From: CADEED01 sp963711635
GTDB lineage: Bacteria; Pseudomonadota; Gammaproteobacteria; Steroidobacterales; Steroidobacteraceae
Direction: 5' to 3'
DNA length: 64,000 nt
NCBI GenBank assembly: GCA_963711635.1
Contig: CAVQEZ010000001.1
Span: forward strand, 1 to 64,000
Shown: positions 18,976 through 29,300 of the stretch, piece after piece
Layout of the letters: every line of letters begins with the position of its first letter
Numbering within the stretch: position 1 is the stretch's first letter
The notes under the pieces: model-generated
The model's input: only the letters and a program-made list of their open reading frames with translations
Databases searched by the model: none
What the model was told of the DNA's origin: nothing
Made by a program: the position numbers and the translations under genes

Positions 18976-20898
18976 CTATGGCGTGTACCAGATCGGCGAT
19001 GTATACGCCCGCTCCTGCGTGATCATCCGTACTTCCTTGGATAACTTCAGCTTGAACTGCTTCGCGTCGTACGCGGTCCAGCGCGGCGTCGGGATCTCGA
19101 GCACACGTACGTAATAGACCGCGCGGAGCCTGGCGTCGAAATCCGGATCCTTCCAGAATGAAGCCAACTGCGGCGCACCGATTGTGTTGGTGTAAGTGGC
19201 GTTGGGCAAGTCAACGGTGTTGCCCACGGCGGGCAACTTGCCATCCGAGCCGGGCTTGCGATCGCCGGACCAGGCCACTTCGTACACCTTCTCCTGCCGC
19301 TCGCCTTTCGAGTCGACCCAGCCCTTGATGATCTGAATCCGGTCGAGGTTGCCGCCCTCGGGATCTTTCATCGCTGCGACGAGGAAGGTGGGTACCTTGC
19401 CGGCCACAGCGGACTTGAGGTCACCGCCCATCGGCACGCCCTTGTCATAGCCCGTGGTGGCAAGATCGCTGGCCTGGGCATCGGCCTCGGCGTAATCCCA
19501 GCCACCGAAGAAGCGCACGCTCATGCGCGGCCCGGTGGTGGCATAGGTTTCCTTGCGCTTCATCGCGTCCCAGATGGCGGCGCGCGTGTTCTCGGTAGCC
19601 CACACCGCGGCGTAGCCGGACGCTGCCTGCTCCCAGCCCATGATGGTGGCGGCCGAGGTCTTCATGAATGGATGCGAGGCGCGCTCCGGGCCCGGTTCGC
19701 TCGACGGAGTCTTGCCCCAGAAATTGTTGTCATCTGCCGTGGCAAGCGAGGTGTGCGCGTCGGTGGAGCCGACCTGACCGAACTTGTACGGATTCACACC
19801 GAGTTTCGCTTCCAGTTGCAGGCCGGTTTGCAGCGCGGTGCGTGCGTACTCACCCTGCAGCATCTCGTTCTTCTTGGCTTCACTCAAGTTGAGATTTCCC
19901 TTGTCCCAGGTCTCGAAGTCTGCGAACTCGTCGTTCTTCGAAAGGAAGGGATGCGCTTCGCCGTCACCCTTGATCTGGGTGGTCTCGTACAAGGGCTCCC
20001 AGCGCATGCGGGTTTCCGCGTACTCGCGCGTCAGCGGTTGCTTGCTGGCCGGGTTGACGTCCCAGGGGAACATCCAGCCGTTGGAGAGATTGCCGTTGTG
20101 CGCGATGGCTAGCACCTGGCCACCGGTCTTGTCTTCGTAGGCCTTCAGAACCTTCCACAAATCTTCAGGCAAAGTGCTGCCTTGCGGTGGATAGGTGGTG
20201 TACGGCAATGTCTGCATCGCCCTGTCGGCGCCGTCGCGATAGACGACGACGCGATGCAGGTTGTTGCCGGGCGGCACCTGCGAGGTCCATTCGTAACCGA
20301 TGAACGCGGTGAACTTGCCGGGCTCGTTGTACTTCTCGGCCGCGTCGAGCGTGAGTTTCCATGCCGCGGCATAAGGTGGCGTGCCAGGCCCATACATCAA
20401 CTTGTCGGGAAGCGTGCCGCGGGAAAAGTTGTCGATGAGCTCCAACGCAGCCGCGTTGTCCTGCCCCGCCTGGATCATGTCGTACCATTTCTTGCCCAGA
20501 GGTTCTTCGAGTAGCTCGGGCTTCCCGGCGATGAGGTCGGGGGCGAAACCCATGTTGTCGGAATGGTCGGAGACCACCAGGAAATCGAGCGGGCGCGACA
20601 GCTTTGCTTTTTGTTTACTGGAAGCCACCACCTCTTCGCCGCGTGCGAAGCGGTAGGCATCTTCCACGCCAAGGCGGTTTCCGAACAACCCGGCATCCAT
20701 CGACATGGCCGTGTGCAAATGGGTGTCGCCGAAGAACACCCGCGTCGGACGGCCGGTGCTGGCAGCGGCTACAGGTGCAGTCGCGTCGGCGGACGCGGCG
20801 ACCGCGGTCGGCTCCGGCTCCTTGCGCGAACATCCGATGACGAAGGCGACGGCAGACGACGCCAGCATGATGGAAGCTGCCAGTCTCGAAAATTGCAT
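18976..20898 (-). CDS. DUF3604 domain lipoprotein
   Basis: About 640 residues from the ATG at 20898, where MQFSRLAASIMLASSAVAFVIGC forms a signal peptide with a lipobox Cys. The domain shows the family's PHP-like metal motifs: FFGDTHLHTAMSMDA near residue 60, VVSDHSDNMGF, AIAHNGNLSNGWMFP and GSTDAHTSLA. These His/Asp clusters suggest a metal-dependent phosphoesterase-type site. DUF3604 proteins are exported, frequent in marine and soil polymer degraders, and have no firmly established substrate. An in-frame extension upstream of 20898 exists but is low-complexity and lies in the divergent promoter region. Confidence 0.85.
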   Translation of the reverse strand: MQFSRLAASIMLASSAVAFVIGCSRKEPEPTAVAASADATAPVAAASTGRPTRVFFGDTHLHTAMSMDAGLFGNRLGVEDAYRFARGEEVVASSKQKAKLSRPLDFLVVSDHSDNMGFAPDLIAGKPELLEEPLGKKWYDMIQAGQDNAAALELIDNFSRGTLPDKLMYGPGTPPYAAAWKLTLDAAEKYNEPGKFTAFIGYEWTSQVPPGNNLHRVVVYRDGADRAMQTLPYTTYPPQGSTLPEDLWKVLKAYEDKTGGQVLAIAHNGNLSNGWMFPWDVNPASKQPLTREYAETRMRWEPLYETTQIKGDGEAHPFLSKNDEFADFETWDKGNLNLSEAKKNEMLQGEYARTALQTGLQLEAKLGVNPYKFGQVGSTDAHTSLATADDNNFWGKTPSSEPGPERASHPFMKTSAATIMGWEQAASGYAAVWATENTRAAIWDAMKRKETYATTGPRMSVRFFGGWDYAEADAQASDLATTGYDKGVPMGGDLKSAVAGKVPTFLVAAMKDPEGGNLDRIQIIKGWVDSKGERQEKVYEVAWSGDRKPGSDGKLPAVGNTVDLPNATYTNTIGAPQLASFWKDPDFDARLRAVYYVRVLEIPTPRWTAYDAKQFKLKLSKEVRMITQERAYTSPIWYTP

Positions 20899-21103
20899 GA
20901 CGATCTCCAGTTGTGCGCCAGTCAGCTCTCGATCGCCAGGCACATGTGAAAGAGCAGGTTTCGCGCTGCAGTGCCCCGATATGTCGGCTGCAGAAGTGGC
21001 GGAAGTCTCGCGCGTGGACGCCACACCGCATGTACGACCTAAGTTCGATGTGCCTGAAGGGCGCGAATCGTCACCATGCACGGTGCTGCGAATTCCGATC
21101 CAA

Positions 21104-22164
21104 ATGCACAAGCTGACTATCTTGTTCGTCGCAACCGCGGCGACGCTCACCGGCTGCGCCAGTGTCGGTCCCAAGACGGTCCCCATCGACCGTGCCGACT
21201 ACGGCGCCGCGATCGCCGATTCCTGGAAGCAACAGACACTGCTGAACATCGTGAAGCTCCGCTACATGGACCTGCCGGTGTTCATGGACGTGGCATCGGT
21301 GGTCGCGGGGTATTCGCTGCAGACCGGCGTGGCGGTCAACGCGCTGGTCACCGACGGCAACTACCGGCAGGGCAATCTTGGATCTGTCGGGGGCTCGGCC
21401 ATCTACACCGATCGCCCGACCATCACCTATGTGCCGATGACCGGCGAGAAATTCCTGCGCGGCCTGATCACGCCCATCGACCCGAAGAACATCTTCTTCA
21501 TGTTGCAGGCCGGCTATGCGGCGGACTTCGTGCTCGGCCTCACGGTCGAATCGCTGAACGGTGTGCGCAACTCCTCGACGGCGCGTGGGGTGGTGCGCGA
21601 GGCGGACCCGGATTTCCTGCAGGCGCTGCAACTGATGCGCGACGTGCAGGCCGATGGCGCGCTCGGCATGCGCGTCGAAGAAGACAAGGCGCGCAATGCC
21701 ACCGGCGTGGTGTTCTTCCGGCGCGACGATGTCTCGCCCGAGATCGCGGCCAAGGCGGCTCGAAATACGACGTCTGCTCAAACTACCGGCCGAAGGCGAC
21801 AAGTACACGCTTACCTATTCACCGGCACGTGGTGCGGCACATGAGCTCACGGTCAACAGCCGCTCCATGCTGCAGATCATGGGCGCGATCGCCACCTTCG
21901 TGGACGTACCCGCCGAGCACATGCAGGGCAACAGTGTCGCGCCGACCCTCACCAACATGCCCGCGGACCGCGCGCGCGATCCACAGCGCGCACGAAAAGC
22001 CCGACCACGCATTCGCGGCGGTCAAATATCGCGACTACTGGTTCTGGGTCGAAGAGAGCGATTTCGTGACCAAGCGAGTGCTCGTGGCGGTGATGTTCTT
22101 CTTCACGCTGGCCGATACCGGCACAGAGACCAAGCTCCCGCTGATCACCATTCCCGCGCAGTGA
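21104..22164 (+). CDS. Lipoprotein of unknown function, frameshifted
   Basis: Begins MHKLTILFVATAATLTGC, a lipobox signal peptide. The first 220 residues are clean (WKQQTLLNIVKLRYMDLPVF, VASVVAGYSLQTGVAV, FFMLQAGYAADFVLGL). Frame changes near 21765 and near 21985 then separate a HELTVNSRSMLQIMGAIATF segment and a C-terminal KYRDYWFWVEESDFVTKRVL plus a hydrophobic VAVMFFFTLADTG. Full length is about 350 residues. It is divergent from the DUF3604 gene across a ~205-bp gap that should hold both promoters. I know of similar unnamed proteobacterial lipoproteins but no assigned function. Confidence 0.65.
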
Positions 22165-22167
22165 GCC

Positions 22168-23265
22168 TCATCCGGATTTCTGTCGCGCCATGCCCAGGGC
22201 CCGACCCTTGTCCGCAATCCGCTCCATGAGGCTGTGCCAGGACTTCACGAAGGCCTCCGCACCCTCCTTTTGCAGCCGCAGCGCCAGCGCATCGGTGTCG
22301 ATTCCGGCGCGCTGGAATTCCGCCAGGACGTGCAGCGAGTCACCGCCATCCGTGGGCATGGGAGGTGGCAGATGATCCAGTCGCGACAGCGACAGCAAGG
22401 TCTTCTCGGGCAACGTGTCGATGGTGTCGGGCGCGGCGAATGCTTCCGCGTACAACGACTCCGGAGCATCGGGATCCTTGGTCCCGGTGCTGGCCCACAA
22501 CATGCGCTGCGGACGTGCGCCGGCGGCGGCGAGCTTTCTGCCAGCGCGCGGACTCGTACAAATCGCGGTACGCCACGTAGGTGCGCTGCGCAATCGCAAT
22601 TCCGAGCCGGTTGCGCAAGGCAGCGGGGACCTTGTCCGCCACCGCCTTGTCCCAGCGACTGACGAACAAGGATGCGACCGAAGCCACGAGCGGCGGACGC
22701 CCGGCCTCGAGGCGCCGCTCGATGCCACGTAGATAGGCGTTCGCCGCGGCGAGATATTGTTCGGCCGAAAACAGCAGCGTCACGTTGATGGGCACGCCAT
22801 CGAAGATCGACTGCTCGATGGCGGGCACGCCTTCAGGTGTGCCGGGAATTTTCACGAACAGGTTCGGCAGATTCGCCGCGCGATGAATGCGCGCCGCCGC
22901 ACTCACGCTGCCCGCGGTATCCGCCGCGAGCAGCGGCGAGAGCTCCATGGATACCCAGCCATCGACACCTTGCGTGCCATCGTGAGCCGGACGGAAAATC
23001 GCGGCGGCGCGGCGCAGGTCGTCGAGCGCGAGCTCCGTGAACAACGCCTCGCCGGATTTTCCCTCGGCCGTCTTGCGCGCGATGTCGGCGTCGTAGGCGT
23101 CGCCGCCGCCGATGGCCTCGTCGAATATCGTCGGGTTGGAGGTGAGGCCGGTGACCTCGAGCTCGGTGGCGTAGCGCCGCAGGCGGCCGTCGTCGAGCAT
23201 CTGGCGTGAAATCGAATCGAGCCACAGGCTCTGGCGCAATTTCGCAGGTGCTGGATGGTGTTCAT
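22168..23265 (-). CDS. tal: Transaldolase, frameshifted
   Basis: Starts MNTIQHLR; one frame change near 23240 leads into LRQSLWLDSISRQMLDDGRL. The body carries the family signatures GLTSNPTIFDEAI, GWVSMELSPLLAADT and NLFVKIPGTPEG, whose Lys forms the Schiff base. It continues with PINVTLLFSAEQYLAAANAY and VASLFVSRWD. A second change near 22550 leads to PQRMLWASTGTKDP and the C-terminus. Transaldolase moves a dihydroxyacetone unit between sugar phosphates in the non-oxidative pentose phosphate pathway. It follows the 6-phosphogluconate dehydrogenase gene by about 50 bp on the same strand, so both pathway branches are likely made together. Confidence 0.85.
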
Positions 23266-23315
23266 GTGATCTCCTCGCCTTGAAGAAGCATGCGCCATCG
23301 CGGGAGCGATTTCTG

Positions 23316-24371
23316 TCAGCCGCGCTTCCCTTCTGGATGGGCATCTGGATGGGCTTCCTGATGTCCCCCGAATTGCTTGCGCATGGCCGACAGCACCTTG
23401 TCGGCAAATCCCGCATTGCCGCGCGACTGGAAGCGGCTGAACAACGCGGCGCTGATCACCGGCGCGGGCACGCCTTCGTCGATGGCGGCCGCCAGCGTCC
23501 AGCGTCCCTCGCCCGAATCGGAGACGCGACCCGCGAATTCATCGAGGTTCGCGTCTTCCTTCAGCGCGTGCGCCGTGAGGTCCAGCAGCCACGAGGAAAT
23601 CACGCTGCCGTGGCGCCACACTTCGGCGATCTGCGGCAGGTCGAATTCATATTGATAGAACGGTGCCGCACCCAGCGGCGCCGTCTCGGCATCCGCGGCA
23701 CGCGCGTGCTTGCCGATCCCCGCGCCATGCAGGATGTTCAGGCCTTCGGCGTATGCGGCCATGAGGCCATATTCGATGCCGTTGTGAATCATCTTCACGA
23801 AATGTCCTGCGCCGTGCGGACCGCAGTGCAGATAACCCAGCGGCGCCGTGTCGCCGTTGCGGGCCATGGTGCGCCGGTCGCCGAGCTCGCGTCCGGGAGC
23901 CAGCGCCGCGAACACCGGTTCGATCTGTTTCGCGATGGCAGCCTCGCCGCCGATCATCAGGCAATAGCCACGCTGCTCGCCTGCCACTCCGCCGCTGGTG
24001 CCCACGTCGAGATAGTGCAGGCCTTGCCGCGCCAGCTCGGCACCGCGGCGGATGTCATCCCGGTAAAAGGAGTTGCCGCCATCGATGACGATGTCGCCGC
24101 GCGACAGCAGCGGGACGAGCTCCGCGAGCACGGCATCCACCACGGCCGCGGGCACCATGATCCAGATGGCGCGCGGCGTCGCGAGCTTGGCCACGAATTC
24201 CTGCAGCGAGAAGGCGCCGTCGATATTCGGCGCAATCAACTCCTTGACTGCCTCGGGACGCGTGTCGTGCACCACGCACTGGATGCCGGCGGTGGCCAGG
24301 CGTTGCGACATGTTCGCGCCCATGCGCCCCAATCCGATCATTCCCAGAGTCTGCATCCTGCTGTTAACCAT
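23316..24371 (-). CDS. gnd: 6-phosphogluconate dehydrogenase, decarboxylating (short GntZ/YqeC type)
   Basis: 351 residues, the short single-domain-tail form (the classic enzyme is ~470). The nucleotide-binding motif is GMIGLGRMGANM, followed by IDGGNSFYRDDIRR, the substrate loop DVGTSGGVAGEQRGYCLMIGG and the catalytic GHFVKMIHNGIEYG with Lys and Asn. It converts 6-phosphogluconate to ribulose 5-phosphate, CO2 and NAD(P)H. The Met at 24356 (MQTLGMIG) is the likelier start; the first ATG at 24371 overlaps the preceding gene's stop. It ends with a His/Pro-rich tail. Gene order is unknown gene, gnd, tal. Confidence 0.92.
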   Translation of the reverse strand: MVNSRMQTLGMIGLGRMGANMSQRLATAGIQCVVHDTRPEAVKELIAPNIDGAFSLQEFVAKLATPRAIWIMVPAAVVDAVLAELVPLLSRGDIVIDGGNSFYRDDIRRGAELARQGLHYLDVGTSGGVAGEQRGYCLMIGGEAAIAKQIEPVFAALAPGRELGDRRTMARNGDTAPLGYLHCGPHGAGHFVKMIHNGIEYGLMAAYAEGLNILHGAGIGKHARAADAETAPLGAAPFYQYEFDLPQIAEVWRHGSVISSWLLDLTAHALKEDANLDEFAGRVSDSGEGRWTLAAAIDEGVPAPVISAALFSRFQSRGNAGFADKVLSAMRKQFGGHQEAHPDAHPEGKRG

Positions 24372-24867
24372 ACGCCTTCACCATGGTCGACATCTCGCGC
24401 AGGAAGTCCTGCGAACGGGCGAGGCCCGGGTCAGCCGACAGGAACGGCTCGCGATACCAGGGCCAGCGGTACTCGACGCTGCGCTGCGGACGGTCGCCGC
24501 GCAGCAGCGTGAACTCGCGGGTCGTGAAACCCCGCTTGATCGAGGTGCTGATGCCCTCCTGCCGCACCGAGTACACCGCGCCGTCGACCAGCACGAACAG
24601 TCCGCCCTTGTAGTTAGGCTGGGTGTCGAATCGCTCGCGCGAGGATGCGAAGTAGGCCGCGAACACCGGGCCCTTCAGGGACTGCACCTCGCTGCCCACG
24701 CCGAGTACATAGGCCGGATTGCGCGGCTCGGCCATGGGCTCGATCTCGGCGCGCGCGGCATTGATGAGCACGCTGTACCAGGTGCGAGCCGCGGTCTGGT
24801 CGGGCTGAAAGCCCACGACGCAGACCCGCCCGGATTCGGGGAGGTGACCGGTGTCATTTACGAACAT
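24364..24867 (-). CDS. Hypothetical protein upstream of gnd
   Basis: 167 residues from the ATG at 24867. It has no signal peptide or membrane span; segments include RVCVVGFQPDQTAARTWYSV, YKGGLFVLVDGAVYSVRQEG and YRWPWYREPFLSAD. The sequence is well ordered with aromatic residues and codon use like the neighbours, so it is likely a real cytosolic protein. It ends at the start of gnd and is probably the first gene of the gnd-tal transcript. I do not recognise a family. Confidence 0.6.
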   Translation of the reverse strand: MFVNDTGHLPESGRVCVVGFQPDQTAARTWYSVLINAARAEIEPMAEPRNPAYVLGVGSEVQSLKGPVFAAYFASSRERFDTQPNYKGGLFVLVDGAVYSVRQEGISTSIKRGFTTREFTLLRGDRPQRSVEYRWPWYREPFLSADPGLARSQDFLREMSTMVKAYG

Positions 24868-24959
24868 TGGGGGGTTAGTCCCCGGAGACCGGGGAAAGTT
24901 TTGCGATGCCGCGATTATTGTCCCGGGGATGTCGCCAAGACAACAACTCACAACGGTCG

Positions 24960-26213
24960 TTAGGACACTTTCGTCCCTGCAAATCCAAATATGTCGTCGA
25001 GCTCGTGGACGCGCCCTTCGACGGCGGCGCGGATCATCTCGCCCGCGTGCACGCTGTACGTGATGCCATTTCCGCCATAGCAAAGCGCAAATAGCAGTGC
25101 TGGATGCATCCCGGGCGCGCGCCCTATGAACGGCAATCCGCCGGGAGTCGAGGCAAAACTTCCGGCCCAGGCGTGGGCGATGGGCGGCAGTTCCTCGCCA
25201 AACAGGTCGCGATAGTTCGACGCCAGCCGCCGGATCTGCCGGGGCAGCAGCGCATCGCGCGCGGCCGGATTCTTGAACGGCACGTCCGCGCCACCCAGGA
25301 TCAGCCGCCCGTCCGGCGTGCCGCGCAGGTAAACGTACGGGCGCGCACTCTCCCAGATCAGCGGCATCGTCAGCGCGCGACTCCGATCGGCCAGCGGCTC
25401 GGTGACCAGGGCGTAGGTGTTGTCGATGTTGGCCATCCCGGCCAGGGGCCGCGGCAAAAAGTCCAGCGACTCGAAGCCCGCGGCGATCACCACATGCGCG
25501 GCGTCGACCACGGCACCACCTTCGGTGGCCAATCGCAGGCGCGCACCGTTCTCGGTGATCCCGGACACGCGACTGCGCGCGAACAGGCGCACGCCATGAC
25601 GCTCGACGCCCGCCACCAACCCCTGCGTGAAGCGCACCGGATCGATCTGCGCACCGAGCGCCGAGAGAATGGCGCCCGGACGCCGGCAACCAAAGCGCTG
25701 CACCAGCTCGGCCTCTTCCAGCCAATCGCAGTGAAATCCCAGCGCGCGGCGCGCGGCAACCTCGGCGTGCAACGTCGGCACCGCGGCGGCGGCATGCGCC
25801 AGGTACAGACTCGCGACCCGCCGGTAGTTGGACGCCTTCAGCAGCTCCGGAAAGCGGCGCTCCAGGCAGTCGAAGCTGGCGGCGCAGGCCAGGTAGGCGC
25901 GCGCGGCCGCGTCCGCACCGAGCTGCGCGACCAGGTCCGTCAGGTGCGTGTCGATCTCGTACTGCAGCAGCGCCGTGGTGGCCGCAGTGCTGCCGAGCGC
26001 GACATCGCGCGAGTCGAGTATTACGATCCGCTGCCCGGTCGCGACCAGTGCGTCCGCGATCAGCACGCCGGTGATGCCCGCGCCTATGATGGCGATGTCG
26101 CATTCGAGTGCGGTATCGAGCGCGGGGCGAGCGTCACCCGTCCCGTTGCGCAGCAGCCAGTACGGGCCGCTCGAGCGAATGCGGTGCGAGAGATTGCGAT
26201 GAAACGGCCACAT
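24960..26213 (-). CDS. FAD-dependent oxidoreductase (DAO / glycine oxidase family)
   Basis: About 417 residues from the ATG at 26213 (MWPFHRNLS). It has an N-terminal dinucleotide-binding motif DIAIIGAGITGVLIADALVA (near residues 40-60) and LDSRDVALGSTAATTALLQYE. The C-terminal FAD contact is AWAGSFASTPGGLPFIGRAP and ends with FALCYGGNGITYSVHAGEMI. This is the pattern of DAO-superfamily flavoenzymes that oxidise amino or imino acids. The substrate is unassigned. The gene is divergent from the glucan synthase, with a ~120-bp shared upstream region. Confidence 0.85.
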   Translation of the reverse strand: MWPFHRNLSHRIRSSGPYWLLRNGTGDARPALDTALECDIAIIGAGITGVLIADALVATGQRIVILDSRDVALGSTAATTALLQYEIDTHLTDLVAQLGADAAARAYLACAASFDCLERRFPELLKASNYRRVASLYLAHAAAAVPTLHAEVAARRALGFHCDWLEEAELVQRFGCRRPGAILSALGAQIDPVRFTQGLVAGVERHGVRLFARSRVSGITENGARLRLATEGGAVVDAAHVVIAAGFESLDFLPRPLAGMANIDNTYALVTEPLADRSRALTMPLIWESARPYVYLRGTPDGRLILGGADVPFKNPAARDALLPRQIRRLASNYRDLFGEELPPIAHAWAGSFASTPGGLPFIGRAPGMHPALLFALCYGGNGITYSVHAGEMIRAAVEGRVHELDDIFGFAGTKVS

Positions 26214-26335
26214 CGACCGAGCATAGGTGCTCGCGCGCGGCACGCTGTCGAATCCAGCGCGATATGTTTGTGAGAGGATTCCGACAGTGCCATGGGTCGG
26301 GAAGGCATGGCTGGCGAAGCGCAAGTTTCGCGTAA

Positions 26336-29300
26336 TTGACGTTTCCGACATTCACGGTTGGCGGTTGCTTGCACCCATACCTCAGAGGATTGTTCGAGCG
26401 GATTTCAGTGGGCTCTCACTGGAACAACGAACACATCCTGCGCGAAGAAATCTTCAGCATCGAAAGGCTGGAGCAGCACGCGCAGAGTCTGGCCGCCGCG
26501 CAGACCGTCACCCGGCAACCCGGCTTCCGCCGTTCGCTCGGCTCGCGCCTGCGCAACAACGAAAAAGTGCTGCTGGCCGCGTACCGCTCCATCGCACGCG
26601 CGGTGGACGAAGGCCGCGCCATCACGCCGGCGGCCGAATGGGTGCTCGACAACTATCACGTGGTCGAGGAGCAGATCCGCGAGATCCGCGAAGACCTGCC
26701 GGCCGGTTTCTACCGCCAGCTGCCCAAGCTCGCCGAAGGCCCTTTCGCCGGATTTCCGCGCGTGTTCGGCATTGCCTGGGCCTTCGTCGCGCATACCGAC
26801 AGCCGCTTCGACCCGGAATTCCTGCGCCGCTTCGTGGGCGCGTACCAGGCCGTCGCGCCACTGACCATCGGTGAATTGTGGGCGGTGGCGATCACGCTGC
26901 GCATCGTGCTGGTGGAAAACCTGCGCAGGGTGGCACAGCGGATCGTCACGAGTCGCGCAGCACGCCAGGAAGCGGACCTCGTCGCCGACCGGCTGCTGGG
27001 CGTCGGCGGCCAGGCCGGCAATGCCAACGCGCTGGCCGAGTGGAAAAGCCGCTCGGGAAAACTGACGCCGGCATTCGCCGTGCAACTCGTGCAACGGCTG
27101 CGCGACCAGGATCCGAAGTTCACCACGGCGTTGATCTGGCTCGACCGGGAGCTGCGCGCGCTCGGCCTCGACACCGACCGCGTGATCCAGGAAGAGCACC
27201 AGCGCCAGGGCGCCTCCAACGTCACGGTGCGCAACATCATCACCAGCATGCGTCTGATGTCGGACGTCGACTGGGCGGAGTTCTTCGAGAGCGTCAGCCT
27301 GGTCGACGCGAAGCTCAATTCCTCCAGCGACTTCGCGGCCATGGATTTCGCGACGCGCAACCTGTATCGCAATGCCATCGAGGAACTGGGGCGCGGTTCG
27401 CAGCTGTCGGAACTGGAGATCGCGCGCCACGTGCTGTCACTGGCCGCCGACTCCAAAAAACCGCGTGAGCGGGATCCCGGCTATTACCTGATCGCCGAAG
27501 GCCGCGATGCGCTGGAACGCGCCATCGGCTTCCGGGCGCGGCTGCGCGACCTGCCGAGCCGCATCAGCTTCACCGTGGGCGCCGCCGATTACGTGGCGGC
27601 CATTGCCTTCACCTCGGGCCTGCTGCTCGCGGTACCGCTGTCGCTGCTGCAACTGTCCGGCGTGCACGGCGGCATGTTGTGGTTGTTAGGGCTGCTGGGC
27701 GCGTTTCCGGCCATGGAAATCGCGGTCGCGCTGGTCAACCGCGCCGTGACACGCGGGCTCGGCGCCAGCCGCCTGCCCGGCCTGGCGCTGCGCGAGGGGG
27801 TTCCCGAGGAATTGCGCACGCTGGTGGCCATGCCGGTGTTGCTGAATTCTCCCGGCGCGGTGGATGAGCACCTGCACCGGCTCGAGATCCACTACCTGGC
27901 CTCGCCCGACGAGCAACTGCACTTTGCGCTGCTGTCCGACTGGTCCGACTCGAACCAGGAGCGCATGCCCGAGGACGACGCGCTGCTCGACATCGCCATC
28001 CTCGGCATCGCGCGCCTGAACCGAAAATACGGACCGGCCGCGGGCGGCGAGCGCTTCCTGCTGCTGCATCGGCGCCGATTGTGGAGCGAGAGCGAGCAGC
28101 GCTGGATGGGCTGGGAGCGCAAGCGCGGCAAGCTCGAAGAGCTCAATGGCCTGCTGCGCGGCGCCACCGACACCACCTACGTGACCAGCACGGGCAAGTC
28201 GCCCTGGGTGCCGGCCGGCGTCAAATATGTGCTCACGCTGGACGCCGACACGCGCGTGCCACGCGAGGCGCCGCGCCGGCTCATCGGCAAGATGGCGCAT
28301 CCGCTCAATCGCCCACGCTTCGACCCGAAGCAGGGACGCGTGGTCGACGGTTACGCCATCCTGCAGCCGCGCGTGGCCTTCTCGCTGCCGGTGAACTTCG
28401 AAGCCTCGCCGTTTCAACGCGTGTTCTCCGGAGCGTCGGGCGTGGATCCGTACGCGGCCGCGGTATCCGACGTCTACCAGGACTTGTTAGGTGAAGGTTC
28501 GTTTGCCGGCAAGGGCATCTACGACATCGACGCCTTCGAAGCGGCGCTGGCCGGACGGGTACCCGAAAGCTCGCTGCTCTCGCATGACCTGTTCGAAGGC
28601 ATATTCGCGCGTGCCGGCCTGGCATCCGACGTCGAAGTGGTGGAGGAATTCCCGGCGCGCTACGACGTCGCCTCGATGCGCCAGCATCGCTGGGTACGCG
28701 GCGACTGGCAGCTGCTGCCGTGGATCTTCGGCCGCTCCGACGCCGGCGGCGAACAGCATGGTCGCGGCAGCGGCCGCACGCCGCTGATCGGCGTGTGGAA
28801 GATGCTCGACAACCTGCGCCGCTCGCTCGGCGCGCCGGCCAGCGTGGCCGCGCTGGTCGCCGGCTGGACCTTGCCGTTCGATGCGGCGCTGGCGTGGACC
28901 GCGTTCATCATCCTCGGCCAGGGAATTCCCACGCTGCTGCCGTTGTTCGCCGGCATCCTGCCGCGCCGCTCCACGGTCACGCTGCGCAGCCACCTGCGCG
29001 CGCTGCGCAACGACTTCACGCTCGCGATGGCGCAGATCGCGCTGCTCACCACCATGCTGGCCCACCAGGCCTGGCTGATGTGCGATGCCATCGGCCGCAC
29101 GTTGTGGCGCGTGTTCGTGACCCGACGGCACATGCTGGAGTGGATTCCGGCCGACCTGCTCGGCGGAACCCGCAACACCTTCCCCAGCTTTTATGCGCGC
29201 ATGTTTCGCGGCGTATTGCTGGCGCTTGGCGTCGCGGTCTTGACGATAGTGCTGTCCGGCGGCCGGCTGCCGCACATCGCACTGCCCTTCCTGATGTTGT

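Noticed and set aside
20705..21103. In-frame N-terminal extension of the lipoprotein gene at 21104
   Set aside because: The extension runs antisense through the DUF3604 start and has no coding character; the lipobox signal peptide begins at 21104.
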